From assembly GCA_019218445.1 (NCBI GenBank), contig JAHUUM010000022.1, positions 1 through 36,849 of the forward strand: 36,849 nt of DNA. The letters run 5' to 3'. A program made the translations under genes and the position numbers. A model generated the notes under the pieces. That model was not told where the DNA came from and did no database searches. It saw nothing but the letters and a program-made list of their open reading frames with translations. This document shows positions 10,708 through 18,012 of this stretch, one piece after another; positions within the stretch are counted from its first letter, which is position 1, and each line of letters opens with the position of its first letter. This DNA comes from Weeksellaceae bacterium TAE3-ERU29. Its GTDB lineage: Bacteria; Bacteroidota; Bacteroidia; Flavobacteriales; Weeksellaceae.

Positions 10708-10770
10708 TTACAAAACTCCTTTATACACTTGAAATTTATTTACCTGACTATGTTTTCCTATATATCGCAT
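10708..10770 (-). pseudogene. 5' stump of a further array paralogue (type D N-terminus)
   Basis: Directly downstream of the last complete array gene, the minus strand restarts with ATG and encodes MRYIGKHSQVNKFQVYK, identical to the first 17 residues of that gene. It then diverges to GVL and a stop. The stop-to-start junction is also the same sequence as the one before the complete gene at 11768. This is a truncated seventh copy of the array, 20 codons long, left by deletion or recombination. Confidence 0.85.
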
Positions 10771-10778
10771 TGTAAATA

Positions 10779-11768
10779 TTAAGTTATTTCTTCTCCTTTC
10801 TCAAAAATATGCAACGATTTATCTGAACAATGAGCATATAAGCGATTTCCAGAGATTTTAATTTCTCTTATATTATTATTTATGCCATCATTTATTTCTA
10901 TAGACGTTTCCCATACTAATTGCTTATTCTTTAAGTCTAAAATTCCCATTTTATTGGTGGTTGCCCAATGACCATCTATAAAATAAATATAATCATTTTC
11001 TACTATAAAGTTATTCCAATGTATTTGTAAATCTTTAGGTTTTAGTATATCTGTAAAGTCTATTTCTGAAATTTGTTCTGTTTCTATATCTAAGATTTGT
11101 ACTTTGTAATAACCGGCTGTATATAGTTTGTCTTTATATAGGAATAACTTTCCCGCAAAACCTTTATACTTATTTTTAATTTCTCCTGTTTCTACATCTA
11201 TGGCAATAGTAGCTGTATTTTTATTATTTCTTTTATCTGCCAAGTAAATATACAATATGCCTTTATGGATAATAATTTCTCCGTGTTGTTTTATTTCTTC
11301 TCCCTCCAATAAGTCTGAAAAACTATGTTGCCAGATAGGCTTTTCATAATCTTCTAATAAATATCCGGCATAATAGTCATCTCCTCTTGCAACAAATTTA
11401 TCTTTATATAACATACTTAACCCATATTCCTCAGAAAATGGAATCCTAAATTCTATTTGTTTATTATTCATAGAATACACAATCATTTCTGTATTTGAAA
11501 AAAGTAATTTATCTTCAAAATAGGTGTCTGTATAATAGTAACCAGTTAAATCATCAATGATTTTTATTTTCTTATTGTCTGGGGCATAATAGAAATTCTT
11601 TCCTGAATATATTTTATTATCATAAAGATATAAAGTAGATGAATTGAAATCTATTTGATGTAATCCTTTTTTATCTATTATTTTAAGAATAGAATTATCT
11701 AATAGATACAAGGTGTCTTTATACACTTGAAATTTATTTACCTGACTGTGTTTTCCTATATATCGCAT
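10779..11768 (-). CDS. array paralogue 6: type D N-module + constant propeller-like C-module
   Basis: A 329-residue cytoplasmic-looking protein with no signal peptide or membrane segment. Residues 1-145 are the variable module (type D, starting MRYIGKHSQ). Residues 146-324 are the constant module, from WQHSFSDLLEGEEIKQHGEI to CSDKSLHIFEK, followed by a short tail GEEIT. The constant part contains at least four strand groups of the PQQ/WD-like propeller type, for example GILYIYLADKR then TIAIDVETGEIKNKYKG, and MGILDLKNKQLVWETSIEI. It differs from the next paralogue at only 9 of 179 positions there. It is the last complete gene of the operon, 8 nt after the previous stop. I do not recognise a named family, and no catalytic residues are apparent. 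Confidence 0.75.
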   Translation of the reverse strand: MRYIGKHSQVNKFQVYKDTLYLLDNSILKIIDKKGLHQIDFNSSTLYLYDNKIYSGKNFYYAPDNKKIKIIDDLTGYYYTDTYFEDKLLFSNTEMIVYSMNNKQIEFRIPFSEEYGLSMLYKDKFVARGDDYYAGYLLEDYEKPIWQHSFSDLLEGEEIKQHGEIIIHKGILYIYLADKRNNKNTATIAIDVETGEIKNKYKGFAGKLFLYKDKLYTAGYYKVQILDIETEQISEIDFTDILKPKDLQIHWNNFIVENDYIYFIDGHWATTNKMGILDLKNKQLVWETSIEINDGINNNIREIKISGNRLYAHCSDKSLHIFEKGEEIT

Positions 11769-11776
11769 TGTAAATA

Positions 11777-12784
11777 TTAAGTTATTTCTTCTTCCTTTTC
11801 AAAAATATGCAACGATTTATCTGAACAATGAGCATATAAGCGATTTCCAGAGATTTTAATTTCTCTTATATTATTATTTATACCATCATTTATTTCTATA
11901 GAAGTTTCCCACGCTAATTTTCGGTTTTTTAAGTCTAAAATTCCCATTTTATTGGTGGTTGCCCAGTGACCATCTATAAAATAAATATAATCATCTTCTA
12001 CTATAAAATTGTTCCAATGTATTTGTAAATCTTTAGGCTTTAGTATGTCTGTAAAGTCTATTTCTGAAATTTGTTCTGTTTCTATGTCTAAAATTTGTAC
12101 TTTGTAATAACCGGCTGTATATAGCTTGTCTTTATATAAAAATAACTTTCCCGCAAAGCCTTTATACTTATTTTTAATTTCTCCTGTTTCTGCATCTATG
12201 GCAATAGTAGCAGTATTTTTATTATTTCTTTTATCTGCCAAGTAAATATACAATATGCCTTTATGGACAATAATTTCTCCGTGTTGTTTTATTTCTTCTC
12301 CCTTTAATAAATCTAAGAAATTATGTTGCCAAAGTTTATTCATCTTATCGTCACATAAAAAAACTCTATCTTCACTTTTTAATATTATAAATCTATCTTT
12401 GATAATTGATATACCTAAGTCTTCCTCCATAGGAATAGACCAAGTAATTCCTTCTTTAAAGTATCCCTTACTTAAAACCCAATCATTTTCAATTTCTTCT
12501 CTAAGTAAAAATAATTTTTCATCTATATATTTTATTTGTTTTTTTCCCATTATGCTGAAGGAAAAAGTTTCTACTGCTTTACCTTCAAAATCTATTTTTC
12601 CCAGTTTGCTTCTGCTCATAATATACATACAATCATCATCTACCTTTTTTACAATAAAAGGAAAATCTAATGTGAATAAGATTTTATCTTTATTCATTAC
12701 ATGATTTTCTTTTTTGAAAATAATATTTTCTTTCTGTAAAAAATATTCATAGGGAATATCACTATATTTATAAATTTCTTTCAT
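11777..12784 (-). CDS. array paralogue 5: type C N-module + constant propeller-like C-module
   Basis: A 335-residue protein from the ATG at 12784 (MKEIYKYSDIPYEYF). An upstream in-frame start at 12811 would overlap the previous gene by 20 nt and add nine residues. The later start gives a 7-nt gap and a length like the other copies. Residues 1-151 are the type C variable module, rich in short strands (MYIMSRSKLGKIDF). Its IPMEEDLGISIIKDRF resembles IPFSEEYGLSMLYKDKF of the type D module, hinting that the variable halves are distant relatives. Residues 152-330 are the constant module, and the tail EEEIT resembles the tail of paralogue 6 (GEEIT). No signal peptide. Function unknown. Confidence 0.75.
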   Translation of the reverse strand: MKEIYKYSDIPYEYFLQKENIIFKKENHVMNKDKILFTLDFPFIVKKVDDDCMYIMSRSKLGKIDFEGKAVETFSFSIMGKKQIKYIDEKLFLLREEIENDWVLSKGYFKEGITWSIPMEEDLGISIIKDRFIILKSEDRVFLCDDKMNKLWQHNFLDLLKGEEIKQHGEIIVHKGILYIYLADKRNNKNTATIAIDAETGEIKNKYKGFAGKLFLYKDKLYTAGYYKVQILDIETEQISEIDFTDILKPKDLQIHWNNFIVEDDYIYFIDGHWATTNKMGILDLKNRKLAWETSIEINDGINNNIREIKISGNRLYAHCSDKSLHIFEKEEEIT

Positions 12785-12791
12785 TATTAGA

Positions 12792-13787
12792 CTATTTTTT
12801 ATCCTTTTCAAAAATATGTAATGACTTATCTGAACAATGAATATATAAGCGATTTTCAGAGATTTTAATTTCTCTTATATTATTATTTATGCCATCATTT
12901 ATTTCTATAGACGTTTCCCAAGCTAATTTTCGATTTTTTAAGTCTAAAATTCCCATTTTATTGGTGGTTGCCCAATGACCATCTATAAAATAAATATAAT
13001 CATTTTCTACTATAAAATTATTCCAATGTATTTGTAAACCTTTAGGTTTAAGTATGTCTGTAAAGTCTATTTCTGAAATTTGTTCTGTTTCTATGTCTAA
13101 GATTTGTACCTTGTAATAACCGGCTGTATATAGCTTGTCTTCATATAAGAATAACTTTCCCGCAAAACCTTTATACTTATTTTTAATTTCTCCTGTTTCT
13201 ACATCTATGGCGATAGTAGCGGTATTTTTATTATTCTTTTTACTTGTTAAGTAAATATATAATATGCCTTTATGGACAATAATTTCTCCGTGTTGTTTTA
13301 TTTCTTCTCCTTTTAATAAATCTGAGAAATTATGTTGCCAAATTAGCTGATTTTGCTTAATTTTATAATACGATATAAAATTGCTTAATATTCTAATATA
13401 ATATTCTTGAGTTATTATCTTAGGAAATCTTCCTACATCATAACTATCAATTTCCTCCATCTTTTTATCATATTTAGATATAGTATGATTGGAATTAAGA
13501 ATATAAATATACTCATTATCTATAATATTAAATAATAAAACTTTATTTTCTATAAGTCTAAGCCCTTCATTTGCTATAAGTAAAGACTCCCTATCATTTG
13601 AATTTTTTGGCTGTAATAATATATTGTCTTTGAATTTCTTAATACAAAAAACTCCTCTCTTATTTTTTTCTACAGTATCAAAAAGACTATTTAAAATCCA
13701 AAATTCTGAGTCATTACCTAAGTATAGGTCATTATATAATATTTCAAAAACTTCTACATTATTTTCTATGAATAGTAACTTCATCAT
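12792..13787 (-). CDS. array paralogue 4: type A N-module + constant propeller-like C-module
   Basis: A 331-residue protein with no signal peptide. The 149-residue variable module (MMKLLFIENNVEVFEILYND) is the same type as in paralogue 2 (14788-15780), differing at about 13 positions. The constant module spans residues 150-328, and the tail is DKK. Distinguishing changes in the constant part include TSKKNNK instead of ADKRNNK. The start is either of two adjacent ATGs (13787 or 13784), 2-5 nt after the previous stop, so co-translation with paralogue 3 is likely. Propeller-like strands are predicted throughout. No enzyme motif is seen and the function is unknown. Confidence 0.75.
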   Translation of the reverse strand: MMKLLFIENNVEVFEILYNDLYLGNDSEFWILNSLFDTVEKNKRGVFCIKKFKDNILLQPKNSNDRESLLIANEGLRLIENKVLLFNIIDNEYIYILNSNHTISKYDKKMEEIDSYDVGRFPKIITQEYYIRILSNFISYYKIKQNQLIWQHNFSDLLKGEEIKQHGEIIVHKGILYIYLTSKKNNKNTATIAIDVETGEIKNKYKGFAGKLFLYEDKLYTAGYYKVQILDIETEQISEIDFTDILKPKGLQIHWNNFIVENDYIYFIDGHWATTNKMGILDLKNRKLAWETSIEINDGINNNIREIKISENRLYIHCSDKSLHIFEKDKK

Positions 13788-13789
13788 AT

Positions 13790-14788
13790 TTATTCTTCTT
13801 TCTCAAAAATATGTAACGATTTATCTGAACAATGAGCATATAAGCGATTTCCGGAGATTTTAATTTCTCTTATATTATTATTTATACCATCATTTATTTC
13901 TATAGAAGTTTCCCATAATAATTGCTTATTCTTCAAGTCTAAAATTCCCATTTTATTGGTGGTTGCCCAATGACCATCTATAAAATAAATATAATCATCT
14001 TCTACTATAAAATTATTCCAATGTATTTGTAAATCTTTGGTTTTCAGCGTTTCTGTAAAATCTATCTCTGAAATTTGTTCTGTTTCTATATCTAAGATTT
14101 GTACTTTGTAATAACTGGCTGTATATAGTTTGTTTTTATATAGGAATAACTTCCCCACAAAACCTTTATACTTATTTTTAATTTCTCCTGTTTCTACATC
14201 TATGGCAATGGTGGCAGTATTTTTATTATTTCTTTTATCTGCCAAGTAAATATACAATATGCCTTTATGGACAATAATTTCTCCGTGTTGTTTTATTTCT
14301 TCTCCCTCTAATAAGTCTGAAAAACTATGTTGCCAGATTAACTGATTATTATCTATATTTTTCAAGTATAAAGAATCTTTAGAAAAAGAAAGAAAAGACT
14401 TATTTGATACTAAATAAAAGTTCTGGTTACTTTCATCTATTTCTATCATTCTCTCAATCTCAAACGTTTGTTTTTTAATAAACACCCAATATTCTTTATC
14501 CTCAAAATCAGCTTGTCCCAGATAATTACTCTTTAAAATTCTATTATCTAAATCAGGTCGTACTCCTAAATACTCTTTCTTTACAAATAGAATGTCTGAA
14601 GTATTAATATTATAAAACTCTGTTTGTTCCTTTTTGAGATTATAAGTAAACAATAAATTATCATAAACAACAAAATCATAGAAAATACCTTCTACATTTC
14701 TGCCATTTATGTATAAGCTTTCATTATATAAAAAAATATCTTTTATAGTTGAAAATTTATCACAGTATTTCTTATCTATTAAATTCAT
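13790..14788 (-). CDS. array paralogue 3: type B N-module + constant propeller-like C-module
   Basis: A 332-residue protein without signal peptide. Its variable module of 151 residues (MNLIDKKYCDKFSTIKDIFL) is unlike those of its neighbours. The constant module covers residues 152-330, with private changes such as GFVGKLFLYKN, TASYYKV and FTETLKTKD, and the tail EE. The ATG overlaps the stop of paralogue 2 by one base (TAATG), a strong sign of translational coupling. It sits between two type A genes, so the order here is A-B-A. Function unknown; the repeated strand pattern suggests a beta-propeller fold. Confidence 0.75.
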   Translation of the reverse strand: MNLIDKKYCDKFSTIKDIFLYNESLYINGRNVEGIFYDFVVYDNLLFTYNLKKEQTEFYNINTSDILFVKKEYLGVRPDLDNRILKSNYLGQADFEDKEYWVFIKKQTFEIERMIEIDESNQNFYLVSNKSFLSFSKDSLYLKNIDNNQLIWQHSFSDLLEGEEIKQHGEIIVHKGILYIYLADKRNNKNTATIAIDVETGEIKNKYKGFVGKLFLYKNKLYTASYYKVQILDIETEQISEIDFTETLKTKDLQIHWNNFIVEDDYIYFIDGHWATTNKMGILDLKNKQLLWETSIEINDGINNNIREIKISGNRLYAHCSDKSLHIFEKEE

Positions 14789-15780
14789 TATGATTCCTTT
14801 TCAAAAATATGCAACGATTTATCTGAACAATGAGCATATAAGCGATTTCCGGAGATTTTAATTTCTCTTATATTATTATTTATGTCGTCATTTATTTCTA
14901 TAGACGTTTCCCACGCTAATTTTCGGTTTTTTAAGTCTAATATTCCTATTTTATTGGTGGTTGCCCAATGACCATCTATAAAATAAATATAATCACCTTC
15001 TATTATAAAGTTATTCCAATGTATTTGTAAATCTTTAGGTTTTAGTATATCTGTAAAATCTATTTCTGAAATTTGTTCTATTTCTATATCTAAGATTTGT
15101 ACTTTGTAATAACCGGCTGTATATAGCTTGTTTTTATATAAGAATAACTTTCCCGCAAAACCTTTATATTTATTTTTAATTTCTCCTGTTTCTACATCTA
15201 TGGCAATGGTGGCAGTATTTTTATTATTTCTTTTATCTGCCAAGTAAATATACAATATGCCTTTATGGAAAATAATTTCTCCGTGTTGTTTTATTTCTTC
15301 TCCCTCTAATAAGTCTGAGAAACTATGTTGCCAGATTAACTGATTTTGTTCAAATTTATAATACGATATAAAATCACCTAATATTCTAATATAATATTCT
15401 TGAGTTATTATCTTAGGAAATCTTCCTATATCATAACTATCAATTTCCTCCATCTTTTTACTATATTTGGATATAGTATGATTGGAATTAAGAATATAGA
15501 TTTTTTCATTATCTATAATACTGAATAATAAAACTTTATTTTCTATAAGCCTAAACCCTTTATTTACTATAAACAAAGATTCTCTTTCATTCGAATTTTT
15601 TGGCTGTAATAATATATTGTCTTTGAATTTCTTAATACAAAAAACGCCTCTCTTATTTTTTTCTACAGTATCAAAAAGACTATTTAAAATCCAAAATTCT
15701 GAGTCATTACCTAAGTATAGGTCATTATATAATATTTCAAAAACTTCTACATTATTTTCTATGAATAGTAACTTCATCAT
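14788..15780 (-). CDS. array paralogue 2: type A N-module + constant propeller-like C-module
   Basis: A 330-residue protein. The 149-residue type A variable module is about 91% identical to that of paralogue 4. The constant module (residues 150-328) is followed by the tail ES. It starts 8 nt after the stop of the IS-interrupted first gene, at the first of two adjacent ATGs (15780), and its stop overlaps the next start. There is no signal peptide, membrane helix or catalytic motif. Because the first array gene is split by IS982, this is the first intact gene of the operon, and its expression may now depend on sequences within or beyond the insertion. Confidence 0.75.
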   Translation of the reverse strand: MMKLLFIENNVEVFEILYNDLYLGNDSEFWILNSLFDTVEKNKRGVFCIKKFKDNILLQPKNSNERESLFIVNKGFRLIENKVLLFSIIDNEKIYILNSNHTISKYSKKMEEIDSYDIGRFPKIITQEYYIRILGDFISYYKFEQNQLIWQHSFSDLLEGEEIKQHGEIIFHKGILYIYLADKRNNKNTATIAIDVETGEIKNKYKGFAGKLFLYKNKLYTAGYYKVQILDIEIEQISEIDFTDILKPKDLQIHWNNFIIEGDYIYFIDGHWATTNKIGILDLKNRKLAWETSIEINDDINNNIREIKISGNRLYAHCSDKSLHIFEKES

Positions 15781-16365
15781 ATTTATTCTTATTTTTCAAA
15801 AATATGTAATGATTTATCTGAACAATGAGCATATAAGCGATTTACGGAGATTTTAATTTCTCTTATATTGTTATTTATGTTATCATTTATTTTTATAGAG
15901 GTTTCCCATACTAATTGCTTATTCTTTAAGTCTAATATTCCTATTTTATTAGTGGTTGCCCAATGACCATCTATAAAATAAATATAATCATCTTCTACTA
16001 TAAAATTATTCCAATGTATTTGTAAATCTTTAGGTTTTAGCGTGTCTGTAAAATCTATTTCTGAAATTTGTTCTGTTTCTATATCTAAGATTTGTACTTT
16101 GTAATAACCGGCTGTATATAGTTTGTTTTTATATAAAAATAATTTCCCCGCAAAACCTTTATACTTATTTTTAATTTCTCCTGTTTCTACATCTATGGCA
16201 ATGGTAGCAGTATTTTTATTATTTCTTTTATCTGCCAAGTAAACATACAATATGCCTTTATGGACAATAATTTCTCCGTGTTGTTTTATTTCTTCTCCCT
16301 CTAATAAGCCTGAGAAACTATGCTGCCAAAGAATAAAATTTGATTTTAAATCTATAATAGAAATG

Positions 16366-16373
16366 ATATCTTT
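16366..16373 (+). repeat. IS982 target-site duplication, left copy
   Basis: ATATCTTT immediately outside the left inverted repeat. It is identical to 17356-17363 outside the right end. Eight bases is within the range known for IS982-family insertions. Confidence 0.9.
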
Positions 16374-17355
16374 ACCCGTTGTGCATTATGACTTTAAATT
16401 AAAAAAAGTTGTTCATCTTACTGAAATTCAGTATATTATTTTAGCTCCAAAACATTTATATGATGAACAACTTAGGTGCAAATTACAAAATAATTTTAGA
16501 AGTTTTACAAAAGATATCAAAAAATCAACTTTTACCTTATCAAAGAAGAAAACCTAAACTATCAGATTTAGAGCTTATTAGTCTAAATCTTACGGCTGAA
16601 TATATGTCTATAGACAGTGAAAATGATTTGTTTAGAAAACTTCCTACTTTTCTATCCTCCAAGATTGAACGAAGTGTTTACAATAAAAGAAAGCGAAAAT
16701 TAGCTGAGTATATAGAGCAAGTTCGAGCTAAGTTAGCCTCTACCTTTAACGAGTTTGAAGATTATTTTATAGTTGATAGTATGCCTTTGGAAGTGTGTAA
16801 AACTATTAGAAGTGTACGTTCCAAAATCTGTAAAGAAACCTATTATGCTTTCCCTGACATGGGATATTGTGCTTCTCAAAAAACAAAATTTTATGGCTAT
16901 AAATTACATGCTGTATGCTCTATCAAAGGTGTTTTTCACAGCTTTGATTTAACCCCTGCATCCATTCATGATATTCATTATCTGAAAGATATCAAGCAAC
17001 AGATGAGAGATTGTACTATCATAGCCGATAAAGGTTACTTATCCTCTGAAATTCAATTAAACCTTTTTGAAACTTGCCGTATAAAGCTAAATGTTCCTAT
17101 GAGGAGAAATCAGAAAAACTATAAAAAACAACCTTTCGTTTTTAGAAAATCAAGAAAACGGATAGAAACTTTGTTCTCCCAATTATGTGACCAGTTTATG
17201 ATCAGACGAAATTACGCCAAGTCTTTTGAAGGATTTAAAACAAGAATCATATCTAAAATAACAGCTCTAACTCTTATCCAATACATTAACCAAAAGATAT
17301 TTAATAGAAATATTAATAATATCAAAGTCAAGATAATTTAAAATGCACAACGGGT
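16374..17355 (+). mobile_element. IS982-family insertion sequence, complete
   Basis: A 982-bp element with terminal inverted repeats ACCCGTTGTGCAT (16374) and ATGCACAACGGGT (ending 17355). A perfect 8-bp target duplication surrounds it. It carries one transposase gene on the plus strand, opposite to the array gene it interrupts. Its right end recurs in inverted orientation at 36790-36849 (59 of 60 bases equal), so at least two copies exist in the genome. Confidence 0.93.
16460..17341 (+). CDS. IS982-family transposase
   Basis: DDE transposase of the IS982 family, 293 residues, the normal size. Visible catalytic motifs are Asp in YFIVDSMPLEVCK, Asp in TIIADKGYLSSE and Glu in RKRIETLFSQLCDQF. 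The tail (TRIISKITALTLIQYINQ) is also typical of the family. The N-terminal region before residue 100 is the helical DNA-binding part (KLSDLELISLNLTAEYM). The start is the first of two adjacent ATGs, 86 nt inside the left end; the stop lies 14 nt from the right end. The frame is uninterrupted, so the element may be mobile. Confidence 0.92.
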   Translation: MMNNLGANYKIILEVLQKISKNQLLPYQRRKPKLSDLELISLNLTAEYMSIDSENDLFRKLPTFLSSKIERSVYNKRKRKLAEYIEQVRAKLASTFNEFEDYFIVDSMPLEVCKTIRSVRSKICKETYYAFPDMGYCASQKTKFYGYKLHAVCSIKGVFHSFDLTPASIHDIHYLKDIKQQMRDCTIIADKGYLSSEIQLNLFETCRIKLNVPMRRNQKNYKKQPFVFRKSRKRIETLFSQLCDQFMIRRNYAKSFEGFKTRIISKITALTLIQYINQKIFNRNINNIKVKII

Positions 17356-17363
17356 ATATCTTT
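17356..17363 (+). repeat. IS982 target-site duplication, right copy
   Basis: ATATCTTT, matching 16366-16373. Collapse of the two copies restores the reading frame of the interrupted array gene. Confidence 0.9.
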
Positions 17364-17795
17364 GTATTTTGATAATATACATTTATCTGAAATTCTTTTG
17401 ATAGGTTTTATATTTTCTATTCTCAAAAGTTCACACTTTTCATTTTCTTTTGAAAAAACTCCAAAGTAAACTTTCTCATTTTCTTCATCAATTCTTTTAA
17501 AAAGTAAAGTATCAATTGATAAAATTAACTCAACAAAAGTATTATTCTCTTTAAATAATCGTTCTAACTGATTGTCTTTTTTCAATAAAAACTGTCCGTT
17601 AAAAATAAATTCATCATTATTCCACTTCTTAAAACTCACACACTTTTGTGATGCTACTAAATTGATTTGATTATCATTATATGAATATTTACATAAATGA
17701 TGAATACTATTTATATAGTATATAGATATTTCTTCTATTATTTGAATAAAAGAAACGTCTGTCATAATTTTTCTCACTTTATACATATTAATTAT

Positions 17796-18009
17796 TTAAA
17801 AATTTTTCTCAAAAACTCCATCATCTGTTATTCCTTTTATAAATCTATCTATATACTAACATTAATAAATCATCAGGAAATAACTGTTTTGCTCTCTCAA
17901 AACTTATAGATTCTCTCAATGCACTTTTACCAGTATCCGAAGATAAATATTTAATTACTTTTTCTTTAGATAATTTCTTTCCTTTAATACGCCATTGCAG
18001 TTGATACAA
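17796..18009 (-). pseudogene. 3' remnant of a lost gene at the head of the array operon
   Basis: Directly after the comM stop the minus strand is open for 54 codons (18009-17845) without an ATG near its beginning. It encodes protein-like sequence such as QWRIKGKKLSKEKVIKYL and SALRESISFERAKQLFPDDL. After one skipped base the frame continues IDRFIKGITDDGVFEKNF and stops at 17796, just 9 nt before the first array gene. The spacing equals that inside the array. I read this as the last 70 or so codons of a gene that led the operon, truncated at the comM side and frameshifted. The family is not recognised. It could also be chance coding-like sequence, but the position argues against that. Confidence 0.5.
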
Positions 18010-18012
18010 TTT

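Larger units (their letters stand above)
10797..16328 (-). repeat. six-fold 537-bp constant module repeat within the array
   Basis: The conserved 3' module of each array gene lies at 10797-11333, 11795-12331, 12804-13340, 13799-14335, 14797-15333 and 15792-16328. Each is exactly 537 bp (179 codons) without indels, from the Trp codon of WQH to the Lys codon of HIFEK. They alternate with variable 5' modules of about 435-470 bp. The homology boundary lies just before the WQH codons. Identity among copies is high, about 95% at protein level for the pair counted, far above that of the adjoining variable modules. Confidence 0.88.
15789..17786 (-). pseudogene. array paralogue 1 (type E), split by IS982
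   Basis: First gene of the array, interrupted at 16374-17355 by an IS982 element. The 5' part (17786 to 17356) encodes a distinct variable module (MYKVRKIMTDVSFIQIIEEI to SKYKDI). The 3' part (16373 to 15789) encodes the rest and the constant module. Removing the element plus one copy of the 8-bp duplication gives a perfect 335-codon frame reading YKDI-ISIIDLKSNFILWQHSF across the junction. The remaining constant part is intact and ends in HIFEK. An alternative start at the eighth codon (17765) would give a 149-residue variable module as in the type A copies. The disruption is recent, because no other damage is visible. Confidence 0.88.

Noticed and set aside
12785-12811. Earlier ATG at 12811 for array paralogue 5
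   Set aside because: It would overlap the preceding gene by 20 nt and lengthen the protein beyond its paralogues. The ATG at 12784 gives the array's usual spacing.
10779-16328. CRISPR or other short-repeat array
   Set aside because: The repeats are 537-bp coding modules separated by coding variable modules, with no short palindromic repeats or spacers.
16252-16557. Plus-strand frame running into IS982
   Set aside because: It reads the antisense of the array's constant module and runs out of frame into the IS. It is a shadow of the real genes.
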